Notes under the pieces: generated by a model
Databases searched by the model: none
Told to the model about the DNA's origin: nothing
What the model saw: only the letters and a program-made list of their open reading frames with translations
Shown: one piece after another, positions 1-13,655 of the stretch
Layout of the letters: each line of letters starts with the position of its first letter
Position numbering within the stretch: position 1 is the stretch's first letter
From: Luscinia megarhynchos
Taxonomy: Eukaryota > Chordata > Aves > Passeriformes > Turdidae
DNA: 64,000 bases
NCBI GenBank assembly: GCA_034336665.1
Contig: JAPFBE010000002.1
Location: 79,552,905 to 79,616,904, forward strand
Reading direction: 5' to 3'
Position numbers and translations under genes: made by a program

Positions 1-463
1 CCTCCCTGCAAGGGTTCACACACAGGACCTGTCAAGAAAGAGAAACCCAAGTCACCAGTCCAAGAATGCAAGTTCTGCTCTTGGATGAAGTAATTCCTTT
101 GCCTGGGGATTCTCTTGGATTTCATAGTCCTTGCAGATGCCCAAATATTCATGATGCTAGTAAACACTGGCTTAAGCTTAGTTTGCTCAAACATACAGTA
201 GGCCAGATCCATGACTCATGCTGATCTGTATATATTTTTTCTTGCTCTTTCTTTTGCTGGAAATTAAGCAGCTTTTCAAAGATTCACAAATACCAAATAG
301 CAGCAGCCTGTGTGCTAAGCTCCTGTCTCAGTGTACTGCTGACTGCAGTAGTTTTCTGCTGAACACACAGTCAAGATCTGATGATACTACTTCAACTTTA
401 ATGCTCTACATGATTCCATTGTCCATTTTTAAATTTACTGTTCAAAATCTGTACATTATATTT

Positions 464-464
<1 letters not shown>

Positions 465-495
<31 letters not shown>

Positions 496-497
496 TA
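465..497. repeat. Microsatellite (ACAT)n running into (AT)n
   Basis: About six units of ACAT are followed directly by an AT dinucleotide run, then AAATAATATT. It is a simple-sequence repeat of the kind likely to vary in length between individuals. Two short ORFs overlap it on opposite strands and are artefacts of the repeat. Confidence 0.9.
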
Positions 498-3400
498 AAT
501 AATATTATGTTATATTGTCTGCCAGTGGACAACTGCCAGAAGAAATGAATATAGTTGATGAAGTGGACTCTCCCAAGGAAAAAATAATCAGACTTCATAT
601 CCATTTATTAGAATTTTGACTTTCCCTTCTGCTGGCATCATCCTTGTCCCAACCAATCAGTCATATGTGTGAATGAAGCTATTTCTTTACTTAGTCTCAG
701 GAAAAGGAAAAGGAAGACTCAGAGATTTCTATTTTTACATTCATGGGAATGTGTTAGTGCAATCATGAGGGAGATCTTAGATACCAAGGAAAGATGTCTT
801 CTAAATTTATTCATATCTTTTTAAAAAGGAGCATATGCTGAATCCTCCTTTTTGTTGCTGAAAGTTTTGTTGTACAACCTGACTTGCATACTTTGAGAAA
901 AATCTTTGGCTGGAAATAAATGTTCTGCACTGCAGTATGAATATTTTTGTCCACTAAAACTTGCTTATTCCAAGAAGACTTGGAAAACTTTGGAAGAAAT
1001 TTATGCTGTGTAAGATGCTTGGTTTCTGGGTGTGACGGTGCACGAATAATATATATCTGACTTACTTGGGTATGGAGTTACGTTGTTCTTGGCAGTCTAA
1101 TCAGGAGGATATTTAGTGAGTGTTGTCAGAGCTGGGAATGGACCAGAGCACATACTTATAAAACAATAATGTAAGAGCAACTCACTTTTCCTTGAAATTA
1201 TAACCCATCTGAGTTTCTTAGTAGAGATTTTTTCTAAACTATAATAATATCTGAAATTATATCTAGGCTCTCCATTTTGGTTGAGACTTATACAGCTGTT
1301 TATTCAAGAAGCTGTGTGAAATATAAAGTGCAATAACTAAATTCAGCAGGGTTTCTTGTTCTTTCTTAGGGCATTTTTTTGCTCCATTTGCTGTCTCAGT
1401 GGTAACTCATGCAGTGTACTTTTCAGCATAATTCTGCATTAATTAAACATATTCTCAATATTTAACTGTATAGACATATCTTTTGAAACCCGTGACACTG
1501 TTTTCAGCTTTTTGCTGTGTTTTGAAAGAATGAAAATCCTGTAACTAAAAGTACATTTGGTACATTTGATTTATTGACTTGTTTGAAAGTGTATGTGAAA
1601 GAGCTTCCCAGTGATGCTGCACTCAGAAACCATAACTCTTCTAAAGATAAAAGAAATCATAATAATTCTTTCACTAGCTAATTTCTACATACTGTAAATG
1701 GATTGCTGTGTACCCCAGGAAAATTGCTCAAGGATAAAAGAGTTTGTGACTTTTATTTAGTGCATTTTGTGCAGCAGTTCCTAGACTAGATGGAATGATT
1801 AATAAATTACTGGTTTAATAACTTGGAGTGAATCACTTTAGCTGTGTCTGAATAAGTAAAAAAAATCATGTAACAACAAAAAAGGTTTTTACAGAGAAAT
1901 TAAATATTTTGAACAGTGCTTTTGGTCCTTGACTAGCTAATGCACCCTATTCTAATGGAATAAGTCATTTTACTGTGGCTTAGCAGGGGGACACCTGGGA
2001 TATCACAGAGAATTCAAACATTGTGGAGCACTATATTTATTAAGATGCCACAAATGATTGTGCTGGAGAAATAATCCCCTTCTTTCTTTTTTTCAGTGAG
2101 GTTTTATTATTGGAATGGTTGTGGTGTGCTCCTGCCTACCCTGTTGTGCTGTGGCAGCAAGTCTGTAGGACCAGCTCAGTGAAGTGGAACCTGCACCCCT
2201 GTGAGGCTGAGCAGTGGGGAGAATGAAGCCAAGTGGAGATGCTCAAGACCCACTTGCACCACTGTAGTTATACCCTGTCTGCCCCAGTTTTATTTCCTAG
2301 AAGTCCATGGTATTGACAGTTACTTCCATGAATTTGGCAGAACTGAGGTAGATGCTGAGGAAGCAACATGGCAGTCTTGCACCTGGAACATCACAATGGT
2401 TTTAAAGCATATTTTGATCCTTATTTATTTTTCCTCCCTGAATGAAAGTGTAAAGTTTCTCTGACAAGAGTTTAGGTCAAGTATTTCAAGATTCTTCCTA
2501 GGCATGCTTAGGCTAGAATAGCACTTCTGCCATATTTTCCAGGCAGAACATGAGGCATTCTGTATTTTATTTTCCTATCTTGGTTTGTGTTCTTTGTGCT
2601 CATCAGGTTTCCTCTAGGCTTTTAAGCATCTCAGCTAAGCTCTTTTGTATGTACGGGATACTGAACATTTACACAGACTTGTTGTTTAAAGAGGTTTTTG
2701 AGCAAGTTTTTGTCAGTAGAAAGCAGACTTTACCATGAGCTGTGCTTTTGGTGATACTTGGAGCGAGCAAACAGGGTTCATAGTTCACACAGTTTACTTC
2801 AGTGTTCAGCAGTTCCGGCACAGAAACCAAACAGCCGTATCTGTTTAGACTGCCTCCATTCTGCTGAGCCTTTGTAGCCCTGCCAAAGTTCTCCACATCA
2901 CTGGGCCTCCCCATGAAAACCAGAGACCACTTCACTTTGTTAACAGGGCTGAAAGCCACTCACAGTGTGGGATCTGGGGAGCAAAATTCTTTCAAGAATG
3001 AGTTACACTCAACCAGTCAGAGTCATCAGAGGAGTGAATCAAAGGGATTATTTGTTTTGACTGGTGCCTGATTTGTTTTTGCCAATAATCTGCTCAGTCA
3101 GAAAATTTTTAAAAGCCCCTTAATTATGTGTGATATTTTTATAAGCAAAAAACAGGCAGAAGAATCTGGTTTAGCTTTCACTGTGCCCTTCATGCAGAAA
3201 CTTTATCATTGGAACCATACTGGCTTCTTTCTGTAAGTCTTATAATGAACAATAATCATGCTTTAAAAATTGGGTGAGAAGATTACAGTTTGTATAATAA
3301 AGGGCTTAAGCAGGGGGCAAAAGATCATACTTATATCGTAAAAATCTGATCATGGGAACTGCTCTGGTTCTATAAATTGTTTATAAGGAATTCAAAACAA

Positions 3401-6400
3401 AGTGACAGAAATGTAGATGCCATGATATAAAGTGGGCAAAGCACAATCATTTTAGGGGGAAAAATCCCCTTATCTTGTTTTTCAGTTTTCTCAGCATTTG
3501 AAGAACTGTGATGGAATATAACTTTACTTTAGAATTATTAGCAAATATCGTTACAACCAATCACTGAGGAAACTTCAACTCATCTCCAGCCCTTTTTTTA
3601 GCAGGTTGTGTTTACAAAGCTACTTAAGGAGACTTAGGGAAAGAGAATAGGAATGAACTATTGGTCAACATTGTTAAAGTTGTTAAAAATTGGGCTGATA
3701 TAAAAATATTAGCTCAGAATTCTCACTGTCGAGCTACATGACATTAATTCTTTAATTATGAACTTATGAAACATTCAATTGAACTAGTTAAATAGGCTAT
3801 ATAATGGCAAGTGAAACTCATGAGGAGCTGCCACTGTATAATCTTTGCTACAGAGATTTCAGGAGATAAAGCAGGTAGATGTCTTTATAATTTTATCATT
3901 AATATCAGATCAGTTGTACATGTGATGAACTGGAAACATACCTACACAACATTAAGGAATAGCATTCAGCTAAATTGTAATGTTTATAGCTAGAAAATAT
4001 TAATAGCATGAGTCCTGCAGGATTCAAATTAGGTTTAAACACTTACCATAGCTTTATTAGATGGGGTGAAATGTTCTTGAGAGAGCATTTGAAATTTGAT
4101 ACTTATCCAACAGCAGACATGAAGGAGAGGATGGGAAGAATCTGCAAGTTAAGGATGTGATGGATGCCAGCTCTGATTCTACACAAGATATAAATGTATC
4201 TATGTGAAATTACCATGTTCTCTCTCATTCAAAACTGTGTCTTTTGCAAATTCACTTAGCAATGAATATTTTTTTTAGCTTATGCAAATTTTTATCGGAA
4301 CAGAAAATACTTTGAACAGTGCTCATTGGTGACACTGCCACTTTATATTCCTGTTCATTACGATAAAAGTTTTCATTGTGTTAGTTACAGCAGCAAATAA
4401 CAAAAAAGCTTTATACTCATTGTACTTCAAAATCAAATGTGAGTATCAAAATCTCTTTACATTCGCTGGATCAGGCACTTGGAGTAATTTTTTGGAGGAA
4501 GTATTTTTTCTGAAAGTGATCCTCTTAACAAGGGCAAATTTAATCTTATTAAAGGAGTCAGAAGTTAGTTGCATTTTAACCAATACAGTGTTTCATCACA
4601 CTGAATATTGGTGGTGACACCACCTGTGACCTTGATTGTTCTGTTCTTTCCTCTGCCACAGTAGCTGCAGCTGTGACATGGTACTGCCTGTGGCATTTTG
4701 TCATCCTTGTCAGTTTTTAGGTTCAGGTCACTGAGCACCTTGCAATAAGGACTGGAGTCTGAAGCTGATTAGATGTCCTAGAGAAATGGGTGAAATGGGT
4801 TTATTGCTTTGACTTTAGTCCACGTTGCTGAAAAGGCACCATTTGTGCTGGTAGTAGGGTAGAATTTCACAGGCACAGAAAAGTCTAGGGTGCGTTTTCT
4901 TAATCTTGAAATCCAGATACAGTTATGAAGTTAACCCCTGTGGGAATATTTGGTACTTGTCAAATTTATGGTCCAATAATGAGAAAAGGAGACTGAGCTT
5001 TGTTCTGATCTAGAACAAAGAGTATCATTGCCCTCCTAATTTTGATATATGCAGATACCTGTAGTTGTGTCCATAGTATTCCAGCTTTTCAGGGCACTTA
5101 AACAGAATAATAGGGTAGTTACTCTACCAGAGCTTTGACCACTGAAACTAGGGATTTGAGAAGTGGATGACACGTAGGGAGCAATTAAAATACTGCTTTG
5201 TAAAAAGTTTAGAAGTTTTTAAAACAGATTTTAAAATAAAAGTTCCAGAAGTTCAGAGCAAGTACAGAAAGCTATTTGACAAAATGGGGGAAGCTGAGGG
5301 ATTAAACTCACTAAGAGGATTTTGAGGCATGGGGAGTGACATGGTTGGGCAGTAGAAAGAGAAATCCTTTACTCTGTCATGTTTAACTGTGGAATTAGGA
5401 TTGTCAGAAAAAAGGAGGTTACAAAGGGGAGGTAATGAAAGGATGGAGGGAGGTGTGAATCACGGTATGTGCACAGGGAATTAAAACAAGAATGACTTCA
5501 CAGGATAGCAAGAGACAGAAGACCCAAGTTTTTTTAAATCCTGACAGAGAGAGACAAATGAGAAATGTCATATAATATATTTGACAATCTCTATCTATTC
5601 AGCCCTTGTAAAATGGAAATCTGTTCTCAAAGCCAGCATTCCTTGCAGGCTGCTCTGGGTCCTAGAGGTGTCTGCCCACTGGCTTTCTCAAGTACTCACA
5701 AACTTGCCAGATATTTTGTTCTTGATGGTTGCATATAGATTTAAATTCTCCAAATGTACTATTTTTTCAGTCATTTCCATGACTAATATTTTCACGAACA
5801 GGTAGTTCTTTTCTATCACTTCTTTTCCCAAGCTAATATGGAGGTTTTCTGAAATTGAATTGTCTTGAGCTGCCACACCACCACATAATGAAATTACAAG
5901 GATTTGTTGCTGTTTTATGTATCTTAGATGGGACTTCATCTGGAAGTCCATCTTCAGCTTCCAATTTTCAGTCCTGCAGAGGAATAAACTTTATCACTTT
6001 AAAGGAATTCAGTGGAAAGAACACAAAATGCAGGCACTGGATGGGGAATGACAGGAAAGAGTGATTGTAGAGTAATTGTTTCTGTAAGTGGGTTGGTGGC
6101 AGAGGAGGAAAATGACATACATTATTAAGTGCTAGAGATAATCTAAGCAGGTAATATTATGGAATATCATGAAAAGATTCCTTACCATGACAGAATGGCT
6201 GATCACTTAGCTCCCTGAGTTTACTACTAAGTTTACTTGGTTTATGTTTAAATGTTTCAAATGCTGCAAAATACTGACAAAGAAAAGTTTGCTGTCATAT
6301 TCCATCTCTTCTACCTCTAGTTTTTAGTCCATTTTTTGTTAGTTCCACTAGCTTATTAAATTAAATTCTACTTTAAAAGGCAGAACAAATTCCAATGTAT

Positions 6401-6693
6401 GGAAAAGTTGCCTTTGCTCATCTGTCTTGTTACTGGAGAGGCCTTGAGACACGCCCAGTCCAAACAGAATTGTGGGCTGTGATTCTTAAAGATCAAGCTT
6501 GCTGTTGGGAGCTGTTGCTTGTTCTCAAAGCTGATTTTCCTTTTTTCTGTACTGCCAGTGATTTTGGTTTATCTCCAGTTAGTGAACATGACAGAAGCAT
6601 GTCAGAGCTAGTAAGAGATGTTTTCATTTATTTAGTGTATGATTGTTTCCATGACCTGGAAAGTTTGGGAGAAAAGCATAAAAGAGAAACAAA

Positions 6694-7143
6694 TTAGTTT
6701 CTAAAATATCTGCATATGCAGTGTACAAAAGAGTGATGATTTTCATTTGTTAATTGCCCATTTATGTAGCAGACAGTGAATGAGCCAAAGGTAGCAGTGG
6801 CAGAAGTTACACAGCTGTTGGGAGCAGGCTCGTTGCAGTTGTCTTTAAAAGACACTTCTGGAACTGGCTGAACTTCTTCTGGCCTTGCATTTGCAGCCTT
6901 GTACATCTTTGATGCTGCTTGGGTATTCAAAATGGGTAGTTTAGTATGTTTTTCTCTTGCTCGTCCAGTTCTTTGATCACTTCTGTTTTGATGGAAATTG
7001 AAACTAGCCTGGACTGTTTGCAGCAGTTCTCTGGAGATGATGACTTCCACCTTCTGAAATAATCCATGTTTTCCCAATATATATATTGGGAACCTTCTTT
7101 TAGAGCTCCTATAGATGCTTAATGGTGTAGTAAAATCTAACAA
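6694..7143 (-). other. Unidentified 149-codon minus-strand ORF (tentative)
   Basis: The longest minus-strand ORF of the first 20 kb apart from repeats. Its first codon is TTG, not ATG. The product is basic in the first half (SSKRRFPIY, RTGRAREKHTK) and polar in the second (PEEVQPVPEVSFKDN). It does not consist of low-complexity or CR1 sequence. I do not recognise a family, and no start context, splice site or poly(A) signal singles it out. It could be a retrocopy remnant, an antisense exon or a chance ORF. Confidence 0.2.
7071..7092. repeat. Perfect 22-bp palindrome
   Basis: TTCCCAATAT followed by ATATATTGGG and AA equals its own reverse complement over all 22 bases. The symmetry breaks at the next base on each side. 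The centre is a short AT run, so this may be an extruding AT palindrome with GGG/CCC arms. Confidence 0.9.
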
Positions 7144-8624
7144 GACAAGGTATTCTGCCTTTTAGGGGGATGTTAACAGTCACTTATCCAAAATAGTACA
7201 TTTTGCTGAATTATGTGAAAGCTACAACAAAATTCTTTTAAAGATACTTTGTCCAACTTGGGGATAAAGGGGGATCAGATTATATTCACATCTAAGCCTC
7301 TCATGGAAAAGAGAGATTAATTGACTTTCTGCTGTCTAAGAAGTGTTATATCCTGAGGGTACTGAAAATTTGAGGACATTTGCTAGACATTGGTCCTAAT
7401 TGCTGGCTATTTACATGGGAAGTTAATGCATGGAACACATTATATAAACCAAAAGAAATAATATATACTGTAAATATTGCTTGTTTCAGAAGGATGCAGC
7501 CAGACTAATCAAAACTGTATTTAAAGTGCATTAGCTGGAAGTGTTTAGACAAGATCCAACAAATTGTTTCTTGGCCGCTGTAGAGAAGACTTATATACAG
7601 CTTCAAAGGCTTTCTCAGAGGGTCAGAGTTTCCTTGTATCTCCTTTCTGTAACAGCCATGAGTAAAAAAGCTGTCTCTTTCTCTGCTTTCCTGCTCTGTT
7701 GATATGAATGTTATTACTTGCACTGATTTCCTGAAAGCATAGTGCACTAGTTGTATTATACATTTCCTTTCATAAAATTTACGGGGCTCCCACCTTCAGC
7801 CACACTAGGAAAAAGGAAAATGCTTGAGATTACTGTACATCTTTTGCTCGAATGTTATTTTTGTAATCTGTTTGCACTGTCCTCTGCTGCCTTTGTGCTT
7901 TTATTTATTTTTAAAAGGCTGTCAAAATTTGCTTGCTTTTTTTTTTCTGCAGGAGATGTTATTTAACATGCCATCTATCACACAGTTTAGGTGGGTGGCT
8001 CAGTTGCTGTGCATACTGTGTGAGATGTATACTTCCAGCAAACCCTGGGAGAGGAGGAGCATCCAATCAAACCACGAGGCAGATACAATGGTTTCTTTGT
8101 GCCTGTGTTTATCATGTTCCAACTAATAAAGCTAACTAGTACTTTCATTTATAATGGAAGCACTGCCAAAGCCCCTGACACTGAAAAGAATATTTTTTTC
8201 TAAGTAAGTATATAATACAATAATAAAAAAATTGCAATTAATATAATATGACCCTTACAGAAAAAAAACCCTGAACATCAGACCATGTTCTTTGTTTATT
8301 AACTTCCTAACCACAGAATGTTGCTTGAAATTATTTTCTGTAGAGACTCATGTTTCTCTGGCAAAACTTGCAGTCTATTGTGATAAGCATCTGCATTTTG
8401 AGAGGGAAGAGCTTTTTGGGAAGCAGTCAAACTCCACACTGCACCGAACTAATGTAAGATGCAAACAGTGCTATTTAATCAGCAGGTGATTTTATGCTGT
8501 CATAGGATGAATAAGGGAGAATATAGGGATGCTGGACATGTTAAGAAATACCATGGAAGTTGTTGAGGTTTTGGGATAAATTCTGAGAAACTAACTGAAA
8601 TTAAATAGTCTTTGGCTGTAGGTT

Positions 8625-8763
8625 AAAAAAAAAATACAAAACCTAAACTAAAACCAAACCAAAGCAAAAACAAACAAACAAACAAACAAAAAGAAAAAAA
8701 ACCAACCCCTCCCCCAAACCAAAGAAAAAACCCCCAACAAAACCAAAGATAACCACTCCCCCC
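8625..8763. repeat. A/C-rich low-complexity tract
   Basis: About 140 bases almost free of T and poor in G on the + strand. It begins with an A9 run, passes through four AAAC units, and then through blocks of CCAAA, CCCC and AAAAA. On the complementary strand this reads as a G/T-rich stretch, which explains the Phe/Gly/Trp/Leu-rich minus-strand ORF here; that ORF is not a gene. It may be the decayed poly(A)-like tail of an old insertion, but no element is recognisable next to it. Confidence 0.85.
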
Positions 8764-11700
8764 ATCTCTCAGAATGAGAACCACTCCAGACCCTGCAGAG
8801 TACACGGAAAGGAGAATTGGCTCACTTATTACTTTCCTTAAATATCTCTTCCATCATGTGTTGTCTGGATAAAAAACATTTGTGTTCAAAAAGTCTTTTG
8901 CTCCTATCTCTAAACAAAATACAGGTGTGTCTTCACTAGAATTTCCATCACTGGTGATATGGTCACCGTTAAATACTCCTTATGTGGTAGTAATACACTT
9001 AGTAATTTTCCTTCTATTGAGACCTTTGGAAAAGCAGTTTTCTTGCTATGGCTGATCAGCATGCCTTTAAAATTTGTAATAGTAGTCTGGAGTCAAGAAA
9101 TATGATTCAACATCTAGTATATTGTGTTTTTATGCAAAGTGTCCTGGATTTAGGGGGAAGGGGAACACTGGAAAAACAAAATGCAGAATCATTGAGGCTG
9201 AATTCTTCATTTTACTTCATTTTGCTACTACTGGCCTAGATAATACCACCATCAATATTTCCCCTCAAGTATATGTTAATGTAGTTCTCTGGTTTTGGTA
9301 TAATTCTGGGTTCCAAAATGTTACTTCAGAAGAGAAATTTGCTACAAATATTGTGTGAAATGAACTTTCATCTTGTAACACTCTATTGTATTTTGCATCT
9401 GCATGCACTTTCTCATATTGAAAAACACGTGCATCTCATTTTATGTATAAATTGTTGATTTAAGTCTTTCATGATCTGAGATAAGATTCTGAAAACTAAA
9501 AATTTAATAACTTGTGGGGCATTTAAGGATAATTGAAATGTTGCGTTTTCTGGTTAGAATGCACACACGTCATGTCTGAAGATGTATGGCCTGTTACGAA
9601 GTTCTAAATATGAACAGTGCTTTATGAAGTGTTTTCTGCTTTTCTTCTCTGTGTCCTTCATGGTGGTCAAGTTGTCAATAAATAGGCTCTTTGGTTGAAT
9701 AAACTGACAGGAAATTTGAGCTGAATATTGGAGAGGCAGGAGAAAAGACTGAAATTGAATGATGGAATATTTTTCCAGAAATGTGATAGAAGTTCTGCAG
9801 TTTTACTCTCAGGTTGCCAGTTTAGGTTGCCCTCTCCCCTCTGTCCTTGCTATGATTATTCATTTTCCTGCCTTTCAGACAAAGTTACTCTGATTCAGTC
9901 TGAGATTGACAGTGGGAGAGGAAAGGAACATCTTTAGGAGAGAAATGCTCTCTTTTGATTTGCTTGGTAGCCAGAGTGATCCACTGAAGAAGACTGATCC
10001 CTCACACCTGTCAGCTGTGCTGGGATCCAGGTTCCACCCTGAAGTTTAAAAATTGGGAATGGGGAAGATGGGAGGCAATTTTAGTTGCAGCCAGGTCCTT
10101 GTGCTTTTGGAAACCAGTGTGTACCTACAGGTACAACTGATGATCAAGATGGTCTGGGGAGCATGCAAATGCAGGTCCCCAGATGCTGTGATGGCAGCTG
10201 TGGTAAGTAAGGGTGGTGTGTGCTGTTGCCAAGATAACCTGGTGATGGAAACTCTTTGGCATTCTCTAGTGCAACTTTTGTTATTACATGGAAAGCCTGT
10301 TTAACACCCACCCTTTGCCAGTACAGTTGTTGTTCAATGTACCTTGAGCTTTTATTGTGCTTTGTCTACTTTCCAGAGGAAACTCAGGTCTCTCATAACC
10401 ACTTAAAAGTTTTTCTGTAACATATTTATAGCCTGGTTTTCCATCCTGGTTTTGTTTCTCAGTGTTTCCCTGGGACAATTTGAAGATATTGTGTCCTTAG
10501 TACAAGAATCTGCTGTAGCTCAGAAGAGATCACTGTTGTGGCAATCTACCACACTTTTTTTTGTAGATGTGTACTCATTTGTACTCTCCCTGGTGACATG
10601 CACAGAACAAAGAACACGTTGCAACAACACCAGCTAATATCTGTTCCCAGGGAGCAGTTTATATCAATTTCTTCACCTCAAACCTATGCTGTTTTGATGA
10701 TACTGGCAAGAAGTAATGTTCTCTTGACATACTTGAATCTGAGTCAACCCTTTCTACAGAATCATGGAAACTTTTTATCTGCAGCTTTCTCTTTACCTCA
10801 TTTGACTTCTTTACTGTCTCTACTAACTTCTTTCCTTGTGTGTTTAAAAATAAATTAAATATTAGTTAGCCTTTTTTGAAAAATGTCTTTATTGGAACAT
10901 GTAGAATAACTGAATCAGTTGTGGAATAGGAAGTGTAAGTTTGTTTGTTAAAATGCAAAGTTTGTAGGCAAATTCCTAGAAATATTTCAGTTCTGTGTCT
11001 GTTTTCCTTATGCTACAATTATAATGGTGTAATTAGGATAGATTAGCATTGAATGTCCTGCGGCTGGGAAGAGTAAAAGTTAATTACTAGAGTGAGATCT
11101 GCAACTACAGCCTGACTTTTGTGAATGTAGGTAGTTTCAGAAAATGAGCATGCAACTTATGTGTTTTGGGAATATAGGCATTGCAGAGGACCCATTTTTT
11201 GGAGTAGCTTTTCCCAAGAGGATGTTTAACACATATTTACTATGGCAGGAGTAGCAGCCCACTAGCAGAGCCATACTGTCTTTTTTCATTCTTAGTAATA
11301 AAAGAAGTTAATTTGCATTTTGTTTCATTTGTAGAGTGCAAAATCCAGGTGAACACTTTTACTTACTCTTGAAAATCGATTAAATAAATGTTCAGGTTTC
11401 ATTGCTGTTCTGACCTAACCTTGGAATCAGCATTTTTTAAAAGCCATAATTAAAATGTCCTCACCTTTGAACAAATTGGTGACTCACATTCCCTTTGGTC
11501 TGTCTCTATCTTTTGTGGTTAAAAACTGAACTGTCTGCCTGAAGACTTCAGTCTCTAGAGAAGAACACGATGGAATAAGAAATGCTGGCCAGAATTCAAG
11601 CATATTTTTTTCTTTCAACAGGTATGACACATCCAAGAATCTCTTGTAAAGTGGGTAGTAAACTGTGTAAGACATCAGTGGGAGGAGAAAAGTTCAGAGA

Positions 11701-13209
11701 TAACTACAGATTCCTAAAAGTTATTCTAAAATTGTTGTGTTAGTAACACTAATATGTGGGAATAAAAATAGCTGAATGCACTGAAATAATAAAAAATATG
11801 AACTAGACTTTTCATGCAGTTATGTCTGATAACAGGAACTGGAGTGGATGTATTAGGAGAATCTTGTTCTTCACATCTCTATTTCTCTGTGCAATCTTGC
11901 CAGAAGTTTATTTAAAGGATAGAATAAGTTTCTTTGAACATTCAACTATTAAAATATTTAAGCAGGTACAGCCCTGATAAAATCTTAACTAAACATGCCT
12001 TTCAAGCTTATTAATTCAGGACATATTATCAGTTTTGTGTGATAACCATTGTGTTTAATTTTGAAAGTTAGAGACACAAAACCTAATAAAATTAGAATAG
12101 GAGCCTCTGAGAACAGTGCCTGAAGGAGAAATTAAATTCATTCCAACACAAGGAGATATGAAATTAAGTACAAATAGAACAGCAGTAATAATTTTGTATG
12201 ACACGAGGTTTCATTAAAAATCTATTTTATTGCATTCAGTGTCAGGGTTGTGCAGACTGACTGAATGTAGAGTCTTTTTGATACCTATCTGTGAGGATAG
12301 ACGAATGTCTAATAGCAGTTTGTGGTGCTTGCCATCTGGTTAGCCAGTGTTGTGTAGATGTCAGAATTTCTGTATGTACACATTGCTCTGTCATGTGTGA
12401 AATTGGAGAGTGCAGAGATAATTAAGTAAATAAGTTATTTCAGCTTGCAGCCCTAGAAAGAGAAACTGGGGGGAGGTGACATTGGCAATGAGATACACAG
12501 CCTTTCAGATGAAGGTCAGGGATTTAAGTCTAAGGTGAAATGACAGGAGTATTAGTCAGTACTGACAGATTTTAAGTGGCCTAGAGACATAAATTTGATG
12601 TTATGTCCAAGTAGGCAGAAACTCACATCACACAAACCTATCTGTATAACCTGGATCTAACTGGTGTTTTGGGCGTTCTTTCTGATTTCCTCTCTGTAGC
12701 TGGACATGGGGAAAAAAAATTCACGAGCTCAAAAGATTTCTCATGCTATGGAAGAAGATATTTGTGCCTCTGAAAACATCAGAGATGGTACCAACCTGCA
12801 GCCATTCCTTAGGCAGCTGATAGAGAGGAGGGAGGTGGAGTCCATGTACAAAGCATAGCTCAGTTTGATTCCAGAGTTATGATCATTACGACAGCTTTCC
12901 TTTTGGGAAATTCCACTTTTTGGGGAAATACTGTAATCACTCTACATGTTCCTTCTAATGAATACTCAAATGTTTCACACAAGCTGAACCAATTCCAATT
13001 TCCATTTTATGGTCGCCCATCTGTGGTAATCATACTGAGATTTTCAAAAGAGCAGGACAAAGAACTTACATATCTCGTCCCTTCCTCTTAATGCAGTTGC
13101 CTTCTTTTTCACATTTCTGCAGGGTTTGTCCAGAGCTCTGAGTTACCCATCTGCTTTCCATTCTGTGCAGGGAAAGCATTGGTTTGTGTCTGGCAGAGAA
13201 TTATCAAAT

Positions 13210-13655
13210 CAAAGAACTATTTTGGTTGGAAAAACTTTTAAGATCCTTGAGTCCAACTGTTAACCTGGTACTGCCAAGTCCACCACTGGGCCGTGTCCCT
13301 CTGCACCACATCTACATTCCTTTTAAATACCTCCATGGACACCGATTCCACCAGTTCCCTGGGCAGCCTGTTTCAGTGCTTGACAACCCTTTTGGTGAAT
13401 AAAATTTTCTTATTGTCCAATCTAAATCTCCCCTGGCACGAGGTGAGGCTGTTTCTCTTGTCCTATTACTACTGATTGGGACAAGAGGCCAACCTCCACC
13501 TGGCTACAACCTCCTTTCAGCGTTGTAGAGAGAGAGCATTAATGTTCCCCCAGCCTCCTTTTCTCCAGGCTAAACTACCCTAGTTCCCTCAGCTGCTCCT
13601 CATAAGACTTGTGCTCCAGACCCTTCACCAGCTCTGTTGCCCGTCTGTGGGCACA
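13210..13655 (-). mobile_element. CR1 LINE fragment, 3' end
   Basis: Read on the minus strand, this matches the 3' part of avian CR1: a line like ...AGGATCTTAAAAGTTTTTCC marks the 3' side. The LINE-typical ACCTGGTGCCAG-like, GGACAAGAGAAACAG-like and CTGGAGCACAAG-like segments follow in order, up to about 13655. The copy is 5'-truncated, as most CR1 copies are. It lies antisense to CPQ. The short ORFs here are LINE or shadow frames with no intact reverse transcriptase. Confidence 0.85.

Noticed and set aside
398..604. Tyr/Met/Cys-repetitive minus-strand ORF
   Set aside because: Produced by the (ACAT)n microsatellite.
8623..8805. Phe/Gly/Trp-rich minus-strand ORF, membrane-like
   Set aside because: It is the translation of the A/C-rich low-complexity tract.
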